Origin: Ancylobacter amanitiformis
GTDB taxonomy: Bacteria > Pseudomonadota > Alphaproteobacteria > Rhizobiales > Xanthobacteraceae
Assembly (NCBI RefSeq): GCF_030814815.1
Contig: NZ_JAUSVR010000001.1
Span: 186,001 to 250,000, forward strand
Length of the DNA: 64,000 bases
Direction of reading: 5' to 3'
Position numbers and translations under genes: made by a program. Positions within the stretch are counted from its first letter, which is position 1; every line of letters begins with the position of its first letter. The notes under the pieces are model-generated. The model searched no databases. It saw only the letters and a program-made list of their open reading frames with translations, and had not been told where the DNA came from. This document shows, piece after piece, positions 17,465-27,159 of the stretch.

Positions 17465-17787
17465 CAGGCCACCTTCTCGACATAGACCGCGATGCGCCCG
17501 CCGCAGGACAGGCCAACCTGCCAGGCGGTGGCGTCGGCAACGCCGAATTCGAGCAGGCGCGGCGTGCCCTGCGCGATCACCTCGGCGGCCTCCGCCACGA
17601 CCGCGCCCTCCACGCAGCCCCCCGATACCGAGCCGAGGAAATTGCCCTCCCCGTCAATGGCCAGATGGCTGCCGACCGGGCGCGGCGCCGAACCCCATGT
17701 CTCGATAACGGTGGCGAGCGCCACGCCGCGCCCCTCGCGCCGCCAGCGGGCGGCGGCTTCCAGAACGTCTTCCTCGCGCGCGTACAT
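17464..17787 (-). CDS. XdhC/CoxI N-terminal-domain protein
   Basis: A 107-residue single-domain XdhC/CoxI protein. Visible motifs are ALATVIETWGSAPRPVGSHL and GSVSGGCVEGAVV, with the conserved cysteine of the family, and VGLSCGGRIAVYVEKV at the end with a second cysteine. It is the first gene of the three-gene maturation operon. The start at 17787 is preferred over 17814 because GGGAGA precedes it. It is thought to work with the downstream Rossmann-domain protein in cofactor sulfuration. Confidence 0.87.
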   Translation of the reverse strand: MYAREEDVLEAAARWRREGRGVALATVIETWGSAPRPVGSHLAIDGEGNFLGSVSGGCVEGAVVAEAAEVIAQGTPRLLEFGVADATAWQVGLSCGGRIAVYVEKVA

Positions 17788-17877
17788 GCCGTCTCTCCCG
17801 ATCGGTCTCGTCATCTTTATCGCAGAGCATCACGCCCGCGCTTGCCGATAAAGCACGAAGCGATCAAAAAGCCGCGC

Positions 17878-18996
17878 ATGACCTTGCCCGCAACCGCGCC
17901 CGCCCCCTCTCCGCCCGTCGCCTCCATGCCGCGCACGCTGCGCCGTCTCGACGAACTGAGCGAGGCCGGCCTTCTGCCCGCGCCCGCCGATCGCCCGGAT
18001 GCTCTCGACGCCGTCGCCGCGCGCTATGCGGTGGCGGTGACGCCGGTTCTCGCCGCCCTCGTCGACCGCAGCGACCCGGCCGATCCCATCGCCCGCCAGT
18101 TCGTGCCCGATACGCGCGAGCTGGACACCGGCCCTGAGGAGCTTGCCGATCCGATCGGCGACGGCGCGCACAGCCCGGTGCCGGGCATCGTGCACCGCTA
18201 TCCCGACCGGGTGCTGCTCAAGCTGGTCGGCGTCTGCGCCATCTATTGCCGCTTCTGCTTCCGCCGCGAAATGGTCGGCCCCGGCGCCGAGAGCAGCCTC
18301 TCGGACGCGGCGCTGGACGGCGCGCTGGCTTATGTCGCGGGCCATCCCGAGATATGGGAGGTGGTCGTCACCGGCGGCGACCCGCTGGTCGCTGCGCCGC
18401 GTCGGCTCGCTGACCTGATGGCACGGCTCGCCGCGATCGGGCATGTGAGGATCGTGCGCTTCCACACCCGCGTGCCGATCGCCGCGCCCGAGCGCATCAC
18501 CCCCGCGCTGGTGGCGGCGCTGCGCAGGCCTGATCTCACCACCTATGTCGCGGTGCATGCGAACCATGCGCGCGAACTGGGGCCGGAAGCGCGCGCCGCG
18601 CTGGGCCGGCTGGCCGATGCGGGGATCGCCCTTGTCGGGCAGAGCGTGCTTCTGGCCGGCGTCAACGATGCGGCGGACACGCTCGCCGCCCTGTTCCGCG
18701 CGCTGGTCGAGTGCCGGGTGAAGCCCTATTACCTGCACCATCCCGACCTGGCCCCCGGCACCGCCCATTTCCGCCTGCCGTTGGCACGCGGGCAGGAGCT
18801 GATGCAGGCGCTGCGCGGGCGTGTCTCCGGCCTCGCCCTGCCAACCTATGTGCTCGATATCCCCGGCGGCCACGGCAAGGTGCCGGTGGGACCGGGCTAT
18901 CTCGAACCCACGCCCGAGGGCTGGCACGTCACCGATTATTGCGGCGGCGTGCATGCCTATGCCGAGGGCGTGGACGCCTCGGATGGCGGCACGTGA
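17878..18996 (+). CDS. Lysine 2,3-aminomutase-like radical SAM enzyme
   Basis: A 372-residue radical SAM/PLP enzyme of the KamA/EpmB family. The iron-sulfur motif is CAIYCRFC (CxxxCxxC), followed by FRREMVGP, the SAM-binding VVTGGDPL, a strand with VRFHTRVPI, and near the C-terminus DIPGGHGKVPV, whose lysine should hold PLP. It is intermediate in length between EpmB (about 340) and clostridial KamA (about 416). It may beta-lysylate EF-P (with EpmA) or act on free lysine; neither epmA nor efp is in the window. Its stop overlaps the next gene (GTGA). Confidence 0.9.
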   Translation: MTLPATAPAPSPPVASMPRTLRRLDELSEAGLLPAPADRPDALDAVAARYAVAVTPVLAALVDRSDPADPIARQFVPDTRELDTGPEELADPIGDGAHSPVPGIVHRYPDRVLLKLVGVCAIYCRFCFRREMVGPGAESSLSDAALDGALAYVAGHPEIWEVVVTGGDPLVAAPRRLADLMARLAAIGHVRIVRFHTRVPIAAPERITPALVAALRRPDLTTYVAVHANHARELGPEARAALGRLADAGIALVGQSVLLAGVNDAADTLAALFRALVECRVKPYYLHHPDLAPGTAHFRLPLARGQELMQALRGRVSGLALPTYVLDIPGGHGKVPVGPGYLEPTPEGWHVTDYCGGVHAYAEGVDASDGGT

Positions 18997-20180
18997 GGCC
19001 GTCCGCGCGCGTGGACGTGGTCGTGCTCGGCGCCGGCGCGGCGGGCATGATGTGCGCCTGGGAGGCCGGCAAGCGCGGGCGCAGCGTCGTCGTCATCGAT
19101 CATGCCCGCGCGCCGGGCGAGAAGATCCGCATTTCCGGCGGCGGACGCTGCAATTTCACCCATCTCGACGCCACGCCGCGCACCTATCTCTCCGCCAATC
19201 CCGGTTTCGCCATCTCGGCGCTGAAGCGCTACACGCCGCAGGATTTCGTCCGTCTGGTCGACCAGCACGGCATCGCCTGGCACGAGAAGGCGCGCGGTCA
19301 ATTGTTCTGCGACGGCTCGGCGCGGCAGATCGTCGACATGCTGACACGCGGCCTCGCCGATGTCGGCGCCGAGCTGCGTCTGGCCACCACGGTCACCGAC
19401 ATCGAGCGCAGCGCGGACGGCTTCATGCTGGCCACCTCGACGGGCGCCCTCGCCTGCCGCGCGCTGGTCGTGGCGACGGGGGGCAAGTCCATCCCCAAGA
19501 TGGGCGCCACCGGCTTCGGCTACGATCTGGCCGAGCGCTTCGGGCTCCCCGTGCTGCCGACCCGGCCGGGACTGGTGCCGCTGACGCTCGATCCGGCGTT
19601 GCTGGAGCGGCTCGCCCCGCTCGCCGGCGTGGCGGTGGAGGCGCGCGTGCGCCACGGCAAGACGCGCTTCGAGGATGGGCTGCTCTTCACCCATCGCGGC
19701 CTGAGCGGGCCGGCCATCCTGCAGATATCCTCGTACTGGCGCGAGGGCGAGGAAATCGAGATCGCGCTGGCGCCGGCCACCGACGTCTTCACCCGGCTGC
19801 GCGAGGCGCGCGCCCACCAGGGACGGCAGGCGCCGGCCAGCGTGCTCGCCGGGTTCCTGCCCAAGCGGCTGGCGCAGCGAATCGGCGAACAGGAGGCCGG
19901 GGCGAAGAACCTCGCCGACCTCCCGGACACGCGGCTGCGCCGCATCGAGGCGGCGGTGAACGGCTGGCGCCTGAAGCCCACGGCCTCCGAGGGCTACCGC
20001 ACCGCCGAGGTCACGCTGGGCGGCGTCGACACGGCGGGGCTCGATTCGCGCAGCATGCAGGCGCGCCACGTGCCGAACCTGTATTTCATCGGCGAGGTGG
20101 TGGACGTCACCGGCTGGCTCGGCGGCTATAATTTCCAGTGGGCCTGGTCCTCCGGCTGGGTGGCCGGACAGAGCGTCTAG
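18993..20180 (+). CDS. BaiN/RdsA-type FAD-dependent oxidoreductase
   Basis: A 395-residue flavoprotein of the HI0933/BaiN (YhiN) family. It has the FAD dinucleotide motif GAGAAG near the N-terminus, the family block RISGGGRCNFTHLD, LFCDGSARQIVDML in the middle, and the C-terminal FAD site YFIGEVVDVTGWLGGYNFQW. The reaction is unclear: homologues reduce quinones or bile acids, and some have links to RNA. The GTG start lies within the upstream aminomutase stop (GTGA), implying translational coupling, although no functional tie is known. Confidence 0.9.
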   Translation: MRPSARVDVVVLGAGAAGMMCAWEAGKRGRSVVVIDHARAPGEKIRISGGGRCNFTHLDATPRTYLSANPGFAISALKRYTPQDFVRLVDQHGIAWHEKARGQLFCDGSARQIVDMLTRGLADVGAELRLATTVTDIERSADGFMLATSTGALACRALVVATGGKSIPKMGATGFGYDLAERFGLPVLPTRPGLVPLTLDPALLERLAPLAGVAVEARVRHGKTRFEDGLLFTHRGLSGPAILQISSYWREGEEIEIALAPATDVFTRLREARAHQGRQAPASVLAGFLPKRLAQRIGEQEAGAKNLADLPDTRLRRIEAAVNGWRLKPTASEGYRTAEVTLGGVDTAGLDSRSMQARHVPNLYFIGEVVDVTGWLGGYNFQWAWSSGWVAGQSV

Positions 20181-20228
20181 CGCGGCTTCGGGCGACGAAC
20201 CCGCCGGGTGCCGCCGGGTGCCGCAGGA

Positions 20229-20789
20229 CTAGACGGTCAGGAAGCCTCGGCCGAGATAGGCCAGCTTGGTGCGGTCCGCGCCCAGCGTGATCGCCTCCAC
20301 CCGCCCCACCAGCACGTCATGCGTGGCGATGGTGCGCACCTCGACCAGCCGGCACTCGAACGCGGCGATGGCATCGCGCAGGCACGGAATGCCGAGCCGG
20401 CCCTCATGCCAGGTGCCCGTCGCGAACCGCTCCTCGCCCGACATCCCGCCCGCCCCGCCCCCCTTGCCGCCGAAAACCTGCGCCACGGCCTGCTGCTCGC
20501 CGGCGAGCATGTTGACGGCGAAGACGCCCGCCTGCCGGAAGGCCGGGGCGGAATGGATACGCCGGTTGAGACAGACCAGCAGGGTCGGCGGGCTGTCCGA
20601 GACCGAGGCAACCGCCGTGGCGGTGAAGCCGACGCGCCCGGCCGCGCCGCGCGTGGTGACAACATGGACGGCCGCCACCAGCCGGCTCATCGCCTCGCGA
20701 TAGAGCCCCGCCTCGACCGCCCCGCCAGCACTGTGCGCCGCCGCATGCCCGGCGTCCTGCCGCGTCGTCTCGTCCACCTCTGCCTCCAT
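20229..20789 (-). CDS. Flavin reductase-like FMN-binding protein
   Basis: A 186-residue cytosolic protein of the HpaC/flavin-reductase domain family. Motifs are VAAVHVVTTRGAAGRVGFTA, ASVSDSPPTLLVCLN, FAVNMLAGEQQAVA, the C-terminal HDVLVGRVEAI and the final YLGRGFLTV. It would supply reduced FMN/FAD to a monooxygenase; none is adjacent. The frame is open far upstream to 21011, but the start at 20789 fits the family length. It is convergent with the BaiN-like gene and divergent from livH. Confidence 0.87.
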   Translation of the reverse strand: MEAEVDETTRQDAGHAAAHSAGGAVEAGLYREAMSRLVAAVHVVTTRGAAGRVGFTATAVASVSDSPPTLLVCLNRRIHSAPAFRQAGVFAVNMLAGEQQAVAQVFGGKGGGAGGMSGEERFATGTWHEGRLGIPCLRDAIAAFECRLVEVRTIATHDVLVGRVEAITLGADRTKLAYLGRGFLTV

Positions 20790-20960
20790 TTGCCGGCCCG
20801 CTCCCCGGGGTTGGTTGGCGGCTTCCTGTGCATAACTCCCCGGCGGCGACTTGGGAAACCGGCGACTTCGGAAACCACACACCCGCGCCTGCAGCGACCC
20901 GGACAATGCGTCAAAAAAGTGAAGGTGGGATGCAGATTCGGTGACGCGGCAGTCATCCAG

Positions 20961-20988
20961 CAAAATATTGAAGAACAAGGATATTTTG
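20961..20988. promoter_or_regulatory. Inverted repeat upstream of livH
   Basis: CAAAATAT and ATATTTTG are perfect 8-bp inverted arms separated by 12 bases. The region is AT-rich and lies in the divergent spacer, so it could be a regulator site for either gene. Confidence 0.4.
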
Positions 20989-21021
20989 TGTTTTAGTATT
21001 ATGATACCCATACATCAGCCG

Positions 21022-21060
21022 TTTCGATCGATTGCATTTCGTCTTTCGATCGAATTGTAT
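21022..21060 (+). promoter_or_regulatory. Putative liv promoter with paired operator
   Basis: TTGCAT (21032-21037) and TTGTAT (21055-21060) are 17 bases apart, a sigma-70-like spacing. TTTCGATCGA occurs at 21022 and 21044, exactly 22 bases apart, with a palindromic TCGATCGA core; the second copy fills the promoter spacer. This looks like a site where a dimeric regulator could bind on one face of the helix. Confidence 0.45.
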
Positions 21061-21178
21061 CGGAGCGCGACGCGCGCTATGAGAGATGGGCGCCTACGTG
21101 ATGGGCACGGTCACAATATGTGCAATCCAGCCGCACGACGCGACTTCCAAGATCGGTTGAGGGGAACCGTAACCTAAA

Positions 21179-22096
21179 ATGGATGTATTCATTCAGCAGC
21201 TCATCAACGGGCTGACGCTCGGTTCGATCTATGGCTTGATCGCGATCGGCTACACCATGGTGTTCGGCATCATCGGCATGGTGAACTTCGCCCATGGCGA
21301 CGTGTTCATGGTGTCGAGCTTCATCGCGCTGATCTGCTTCCTGCTGGTCACGACGGTGCTGGGCATCACCTCGATCTTCCTTGCGCTGGCCATCGTGCTG
21401 GTGGTGGCGATGTTCTTCACCTCGCTCACCAACTGGGCCATCGAGCGGGTCGCCTATCGCCCGCTGCGCGGCTCGTTCCGCCTCGCGCCGATGATCTCGG
21501 CGATCGGCATGTCGATCTTCCTCGCCAATTTCGTCCAGGTCTCGCAGGGCCCGCGCAACAAGCCGGTGCCCCCGATGGTGACGGACGTGATCGTGCTGAT
21601 GGACAATAACGGCTATCAGGTCACGCTGGCCTGGAAGCAGGTCATCATCATGGTGGTCACGGCCGTGCTGCTGATGGGCTTCTGGTATCTGGTGCAGAAG
21701 ACCTCGCTCGGCCGCGCCCAGCGCGCCGTCGAACAGGACCGCAAGATGGCGGCGCTGCTCGGCATCAATGTCGACCACACCATCTCGCTTACCTTCGTCA
21801 TCGGCGCCGCGCTCGCCGCCGTCGCCGGCGTCATGTACCTGATGTATTATGGCGTGGCCCATTTCGCCGACGGTTTCGTGCCGGGCGTGAAGGCCTTCAC
21901 CGCGGCGGTTCTTGGCGGCATCGGCTCTCTGCCGGGCGCCGTGCTCGGCGGGCTGCTGATCGGCCTGATCGAGGTGTTCTGGTCGGCCTATTTCTCCATC
22001 GAGTACAAGGACGTCGCGGCCTTCTCGATCCTCGCCATCACCCTGATCTTCATGCCGCAGGGCCTGCTCGGCCGGCCGGAAGTCGAGAAGGTCTGA
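21179..22096 (+). CDS. livH: Branched-chain amino acid ABC permease LivH
   Basis: A 305-residue inner-membrane permease. The N-terminus QLINGLTLGSIYGLIAIGYT and the following MVNFAHGDVFM are the LivH hallmark. About eight membrane segments; the cytoplasmic EAA-like loop appears as SLGRAQRAVEQDRKMAALLGI and the terminal segment ends FMPQGLLGRPEVEKV. With LivM it forms the channel for leucine, isoleucine, valine and often other amides. First gene of a six-gene operon with 12 bases before livM. Confidence 0.96.
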   Translation: MDVFIQQLINGLTLGSIYGLIAIGYTMVFGIIGMVNFAHGDVFMVSSFIALICFLLVTTVLGITSIFLALAIVLVVAMFFTSLTNWAIERVAYRPLRGSFRLAPMISAIGMSIFLANFVQVSQGPRNKPVPPMVTDVIVLMDNNGYQVTLAWKQVIIMVVTAVLLMGFWYLVQKTSLGRAQRAVEQDRKMAALLGINVDHTISLTFVIGAALAAVAGVMYLMYYGVAHFADGFVPGVKAFTAAVLGGIGSLPGAVLGGLLIGLIEVFWSAYFSIEYKDVAAFSILAITLIFMPQGLLGRPEVEKV

Positions 22097-22108
22097 GGTC
22101 AAGTCACC

Positions 22109-23554
22109 ATGGCAGTTCAGCTTGCTGAAACCGCGCCGCCCCCGGCGAAGGCGTCCCCGTCCAGTTCGGTGATGGCCCACGCGTTCAAGGACGCGGTGAT
22201 CACCGGCCTCATCGCCCTCGGCCTGTTCACCCCGCTGATCGGATTCGAGACCGTCATCATCGATGGCGCGCTCGGGCTCGACTACCGTCCGGGGACGCTG
22301 GCGGTGATGGTCGGCATCATCTTCGTCGGCCGCCTCCTCCTCAACCTCACGGTGTGGTCGCCCAACCGCAAGCCGAGCGTGCGCAGCGGCCCCACCATCT
22401 TCGACCGTGCCGGGACCACGATCGGCCCGGCGGTGAAGCCGCTGCTGCTGGCCTTCGCGGTCGGCTTCCCGTTCATCGCCGCCTTTGCGATGGGCGGGAT
22501 GAACGAGAGCCGCTACCTCATCGACCTCGGGATCCTGATCCTCACCTATGTGATGCTGGGCTGGGGCCTCAACATCGTGGTGGGCCTCGCGGGCCTGCTC
22601 GACCTCGGCTATGTCGCCTTCTACGCGGTGGGCGCCTATACCTACGCGCTGCTCGCCACCTCGGCGCCGATCAACGACTTCTTCGCCGGCTTTCTGGGCG
22701 AAACCTTCTGGGCCAACTGGGCCTTCTGGATCTGCCTGCCCATGGCGGGCGTATTCGCGGGAATGTGGGGCATGATGCTCGGCTTCCCGGTGCTGCGCCT
22801 GCGTGGCGACTATCTCGCCATCGTGACGCTGGCCTTCGGCGAGATCATCCGCCTGGTGCTGATCAACTGGGTGGATTTCACCGGCGGCGGCGCGGGCATC
22901 GCCTCGATCCCGCGGGCGACTTTCTTCGGTGTGCCGTTCACCGCGGGGGAGAATGGATTCGCGGCGCTGTTCGGGCTTCAATTCAACCCGATGCACCGCA
23001 TCATCTTCCTCTATTTCGTGATCCTGGCGCTGGCCCTGATCACCGCCTTCGCCACCGTCCGGTTGCGCCGCCTGCCGGTCGGGCGGGCCTGGGAAGCGCT
23101 GCGCGAGGACGAGATCGCCTGCCGCTCGCTCGGCATCAACACCACCAACGTGAAGCTGTCGGCCTTCGCCACCGGCGCCATGTTCGGCGGATTCGCCGGC
23201 TGTTTCTTCGCGGTGCGCGCCGGCTTCGTCAGCCCGGAGAGCTTCACCTTCGACATCTCGGCGATGATTCTCGCCATCGTCGTGCTGGGTGGCATGGGCT
23301 CGCAGATCGGTGTCGCGGTGGCGGCGGCGGTGATGATCGGCGGCATGGAAATGCTGCGCAATCTCGGTTTCCTCAACCAGATCTTCGGCGGCGATTTCGA
23401 CCCGAGCCTGTACCGCATGCTGATCTTCGGCTTTGCCATGGTCGCCATCATGGTCTGGAAGCCGCGCGGGCTGGTCTCCACCCGTGCCCCCACCATCTTC
23501 CTGAAGGAGCGAAAGGCCGTGTCGGGCGACCACGTCAAGGAGGGGCACGGCTGA
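22109..23554 (+). CDS. livM: Branched-chain amino acid ABC permease LivM
   Basis: A 481-residue permease, partner of LivH. The conserved core begins at about residue 135 with [20 protein letters not shown] and [20 protein letters not shown]; the EAA-like loop [20 protein letters not shown] is at about residues 320-340. About 130 residues before the core contain three extra hydrophobic segments, an extension common in rhizobial LivM. The stop overlaps the livG start (TGATG). Confidence 0.95.
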   Translation: MAVQLAETAPPPAKASPSSSVMAHAFKDAVITGLIALGLFTPLIGFETVIIDGALGLDYRPGTLAVMVGIIFVGRLLLNLTVWSPNRKPSVRSGPTIFDRAGTTIGPAVKPLLLAFAVGFPFIAAFAMGGMNESRYLIDLGILILTYVMLGWGLNIVVGLAGLLDLGYVAFYAVGAYTYALLATSAPINDFFAGFLGETFWANWAFWICLPMAGVFAGMWGMMLGFPVLRLRGDYLAIVTLAFGEIIRLVLINWVDFTGGGAGIASIPRATFFGVPFTAGENGFAALFGLQFNPMHRIIFLYFVILALALITAFATVRLRRLPVGRAWEALREDEIACRSLGINTTNVKLSAFATGAMFGGFAGCFFAVRAGFVSPESFTFDISAMILAIVVLGGMGSQIGVAVAAAVMIGGMEMLRNLGFLNQIFGGDFDPSLYRMLIFGFAMVAIMVWKPRGLVSTRAPTIFLKERKAVSGDHVKEGHG

Positions 23555-24527
23555 TGGCCCCCTCTCCCTCCCCCGCTGCCGCCGGCCTTCCCAATTGGGA
23601 GGCCGACCCGATCCTCGCCGTCGAACACCTGTTCATGCGCTTCGGCGGCCTGATCGCGGTGAACGACCTGTCCTTCAAGGTCGGGCGCGGCGACATCACC
23701 GCGCTCATCGGGCCCAACGGGGCCGGCAAGACCACGGTGTTCAACTGCATCACCGGCTTCTACAAGCCGAGCGAGGGCCGCCTCGTGCTGGCGCATGGAC
23801 ACGCGCCCACGGCCGAGGAACTCGCCCGCGTCACGCTCATCGGCGAGCGCGCGCTGGTCGGGCGCAAGTCGAGCGTCTACCTGCTCGAACGCATGCCGGA
23901 CTATCGCGTCTCCGGTGAGGCGAAGGTGGCCCGCACCTTCCAGAACATCCGCCTGTTCACCGGCATGACCGTGCTGGAGAATCTCATGGTGGCGCAGCAC
24001 AACACGCTGATGGTGGCCTCCGGCTTCTCGCTCAAGGGCCTGTTCGGCCTGCCGGGCTGGAACGCGGCCCAGCGCGCCGCCACCGAGAAGGCCAAGTACT
24101 GGATGGAGAAGGTCGGTCTCACCGACCGCGCCGACGACCCGGCCGGCGACCTGCCCTATGGCGCCCAGCGCCGTCTGGAGATCGCCCGCGCCATGTGCTC
24201 GGACCCGATCCTGCTGTGTCTCGACGAGCCCGCCGCCGGCCTCAACCCGCGCGAGAGCCTGGAGCTGAACAACCTGCTGCGTTCGGTCCGTGCCGAGCAC
24301 GGCACCTCGATCCTGCTGATCGAGCATGACATGAGCGTGGTGATGGAGATTTCCGACCATGTCGTCGTGCTCGATTACGGCACCAAGATTTCCGACGGCA
24401 CGCCCGAGGCGGTGAAGAACGACCCGCGCGTGATCGCCGCCTATCTCGGGGTCGACGAGGACGCGGTCGAGGAGGTCGAGGCCGAGATCGACGCGGAGAT
24501 CGCGGCCCATTCGACGGGAGCGCATTC

Positions 24528-24531
<4 letters not shown>
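23554..24531 (+). CDS. livG: Branched-chain amino acid ABC ATPase LivG (long form)
   Basis: A 325-residue ATPase. Walker A GPNGAGKTT, the signature variant YGAQRRLEIARA, Walker B LLCLDEPAAGLNP and switch LIEHDMS are intact. It is about 70 residues longer than E. coli LivG: an insert of about 40 residues (LVLAHGHAPTAEELARVTLI through the VYLLERMPDYRVSGE region) separates Walker A from the Q-loop, and the C-terminus carries an acidic tail. Translationally coupled on both sides. Confidence 0.95.
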
Positions 24532-25298
<767 letters not shown>

Positions 25299-25299
25299 C

Positions 25300-25776
25300 A
25301 TGGCTCATTCCAGCGGATCCCTCATCTCCCAGGGCGCACCGAGCAGTCTCGCCGTCGTGGTGCCGGCCCTGGTCATCGTCGCCGTCATCGCCAGCGCGGT
25401 GGTTGCCCCCTGGTTTGTGGTCGAGGTCTCGCGCGGCGACTTTACCCTCGTCACCCTGTTCCTGGGCGGCGGCGCGGCGTGGCTGACCGGCCGCTCCGTG
25501 GCCGGCACCTGGCGCAGTTACCGGCAGGCGCTCATCTACGCTCTGCTGCTCGGCTGCGTGGTGCGCTTCTTCCACTTCGCGCTGTTCCTCGGCACGCTGC
25601 TGTCGTGGCACTATTTCCTGACCGACACGGCCTTCCTCATCGCGGTCGCCACGCTCGGCTTCCGTTCGGAACGTGCGCGCCAGATGGCGACACGCTATGG
25701 TTGGATCTACCGTCAGTCGGGACCGTTCGGCTGGGTCGAGGGTGGCCCTGCCGAATCACCCGGGACGCGCGCGTGA
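25300..25776 (+). CDS. DUF6867 family membrane protein
   Basis: A 158-residue inner-membrane protein with four hydrophobic segments (about residues 17-42, 45-65, 80-105 and 107-120) and a cytoplasmic tail. It resembles the DUF6867 proteins found between livF and livK in Hyphomicrobiales; the motif TGRSVAGTWRSYRQALIYAL is characteristic. Its start is one base after the livF stop. A role as a transporter accessory is inferred from context only. Confidence 0.8.
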   Translation: MAHSSGSLISQGAPSSLAVVVPALVIVAVIASAVVAPWFVVEVSRGDFTLVTLFLGGGAAWLTGRSVAGTWRSYRQALIYALLLGCVVRFFHFALFLGTLLSWHYFLTDTAFLIAVATLGFRSERARQMATRYGWIYRQSGPFGWVEGGPAESPGTRA

Positions 25777-25906
25777 GCGTCCTCACCATCGGTTTCGCTT
25801 GCTCGTCGACAAGAGCACGAAAAAGGGCATGATAACGGCCGGAGCAATTGCTGCCGCGCCGCTCAGGCTGCGAAAAATCAAACTTCCAGGACTAGGAGAG
25901 AAGTTC

Positions 25907-27007
25907 ATGAAGAAGCTTCTGTTGGCCGGCCTCGCGCTCGGCGCCATGGCGGCCCTGGCCGTTCCGGCCTCGGCGCAGGTGAAAGTCGGCGTTGGCGGCC
26001 CGATCACCGGCGCGAACGCGACCTTCGGCGCGCAGCTGAAGAACGGTGCCGAGCAGTGGGCCACCGATGTGAACGCGGCCGGCGGCCTGCTCGGCCAGAA
26101 GGTCGAGATCGTCGTCGGTGACGACGCCTCCAAGCCCGAGCAGGGCGTCTCGGTGGCGAACAAGTTCATCGCCGACGGCGTGAAGTTCGTGATCGGTCAC
26201 TTCAACTCTGGCGTGTCGATCCCGGCTTCCGAGCAGTATGCCGAAGCCGGCGTTCTGGCCATCTCCCCGGCTTCGACCAACCCGAAGCTGACCGAGCGCG
26301 GCCTCGCCAACGTGTTCCGCACCTGCGGCCGTGACGACCAGCAGGGCCTGGTGGCGGCCGAGTACATCGAGAAGAACCTGAAGGGCAAGAAGATTGCCAT
26401 CGTCCACGACAAGACCCCCTACGGCAAGGGTCTGGCGGACGAGACCCAGAAGTCGATGAACAAGGCGGGCATCAAGGAAGTCATCTACGAGGGTATCAAC
26501 CCCGGCGAGAAGGACTATTCGGCTCTCGTCTCCAAGCTCAAGGGCGCGAATGTCGACGTGCTCTATTATGGCGGCCTGCACACCGAAGCCGGCCTGCTCG
26601 TGCGCCAGATGCGCGATCAGGGCCTGAAGACGGTCCTTTTCTCGGGTGACGGCATCACCGACAAGGAATTCTGGACCATCGCCGGCCCCGGCGCGGAAGG
26701 CACTCTGATGACCTTCGGCCCGGATCCGCGCAAGAACCCCGCCGCGACCAAGGTCGTCGACGAGTTCAAGAAGAAGAACATCGATCCGGAAGGCTACGTT
26801 CTCTATTCCTACGCGGCCGGCCAGGTGATCCAGCAGGCTGTCGAGGCTACCAAGTCGCTCGATACCGCCAAGGTCGCCGAGTACATCCACTCCGGCAAGG
26901 CGTTCGACACCGTTCTCGGCAAGCTGACCTTCGACAAGAAGGGTGACCGCACCAACCTCGACTACGTCGTCTACGTCTGGAAGGACGGCGGCTATACCGA
27001 GCTGTGA
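25907..27007 (+). CDS. livK: Branched-chain amino acid ABC solute-binding protein LivK
   Basis: A 366-residue periplasmic binding protein of the type I (Leu/Ile/Val) fold. The Sec signal ends after residue 23 (ASA-QV). Core motifs are GVGGPITGANATFGAQLKNG, VIGHFNSGVSIPASEQYAEA and AISPASTNP for the ligand backbone, and VLYSYAAGQVIQQAVEATKS near the C-terminus. Start 25907 is preceded by GGAGAG. It follows the DUF6867 gene by 130 bases and ends in a strong terminator. Codon use is the least GC-biased in the operon, as expected for a highly expressed gene. Confidence 0.96.
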   Translation: MKKLLLAGLALGAMAALAVPASAQVKVGVGGPITGANATFGAQLKNGAEQWATDVNAAGGLLGQKVEIVVGDDASKPEQGVSVANKFIADGVKFVIGHFNSGVSIPASEQYAEAGVLAISPASTNPKLTERGLANVFRTCGRDDQQGLVAAEYIEKNLKGKKIAIVHDKTPYGKGLADETQKSMNKAGIKEVIYEGINPGEKDYSALVSKLKGANVDVLYYGGLHTEAGLLVRQMRDQGLKTVLFSGDGITDKEFWTIAGPGAEGTLMTFGPDPRKNPAATKVVDEFKKKNIDPEGYVLYSYAAGQVIQQAVEATKSLDTAKVAEYIHSGKAFDTVLGKLTFDKKGDRTNLDYVVYVWKDGGYTEL

Positions 27008-27050
27008 GGCCACGCGTCCTCGCGACGCATCGCAACAGGCCAGAATACGA

Positions 27051-27083
27051 AACCCGCCGGAGCGATCCGGCGGGTTTTATTTT
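27051..27083 (+). terminator. Terminator of the liv operon
   Basis: A perfect 10-bp stem (aacccgccgg / ccggcgggtt) around the loop agcgat, with a T-rich tail. Confidence 0.92.
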
Positions 27084-27103
27084 GGGAATATGATGCCCTC
27101 TGT

Positions 27104-27148
27104 CAGGTCGAAGTGCTGCAGGTCGAGGTGCTGCGGGTCGAAGTGCTG
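27104..27148. repeat. Three 15-bp tandem repeats before the GNAT gene
   Basis: Units caggtcgaagtgctg, caggtcgaggtgctg and cgggtcgaagtgctg follow each other without spacers, ending 11 bases before the acetyltransferase start codon and touching its ribosome site. Confidence 0.85.
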
Positions 27149-27159
27149 ACGGAGACGAC

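Larger units (their letters stand above)
20790..21178. other. Divergent regulatory region between the flavin reductase and livH
   Basis: 389 bases without a gene, markedly AT-richer than the neighbourhood in 20940-21060. It contains an inverted repeat at 20961-20988, a pair of TTTCGATCGA repeats and a promoter-like hexamer pair (described separately). The ribosome site of livH (GAGGGG at 21159-21164) is 14 bases from the ATG, longer than usual. Confidence 0.6.

Noticed and set aside
21077-23548. An 823-codon minus-strand frame over livH and livM
   Set aside because: Highly charged His/Arg/Asp composition, no family; the plus strand encodes two obvious permeases.
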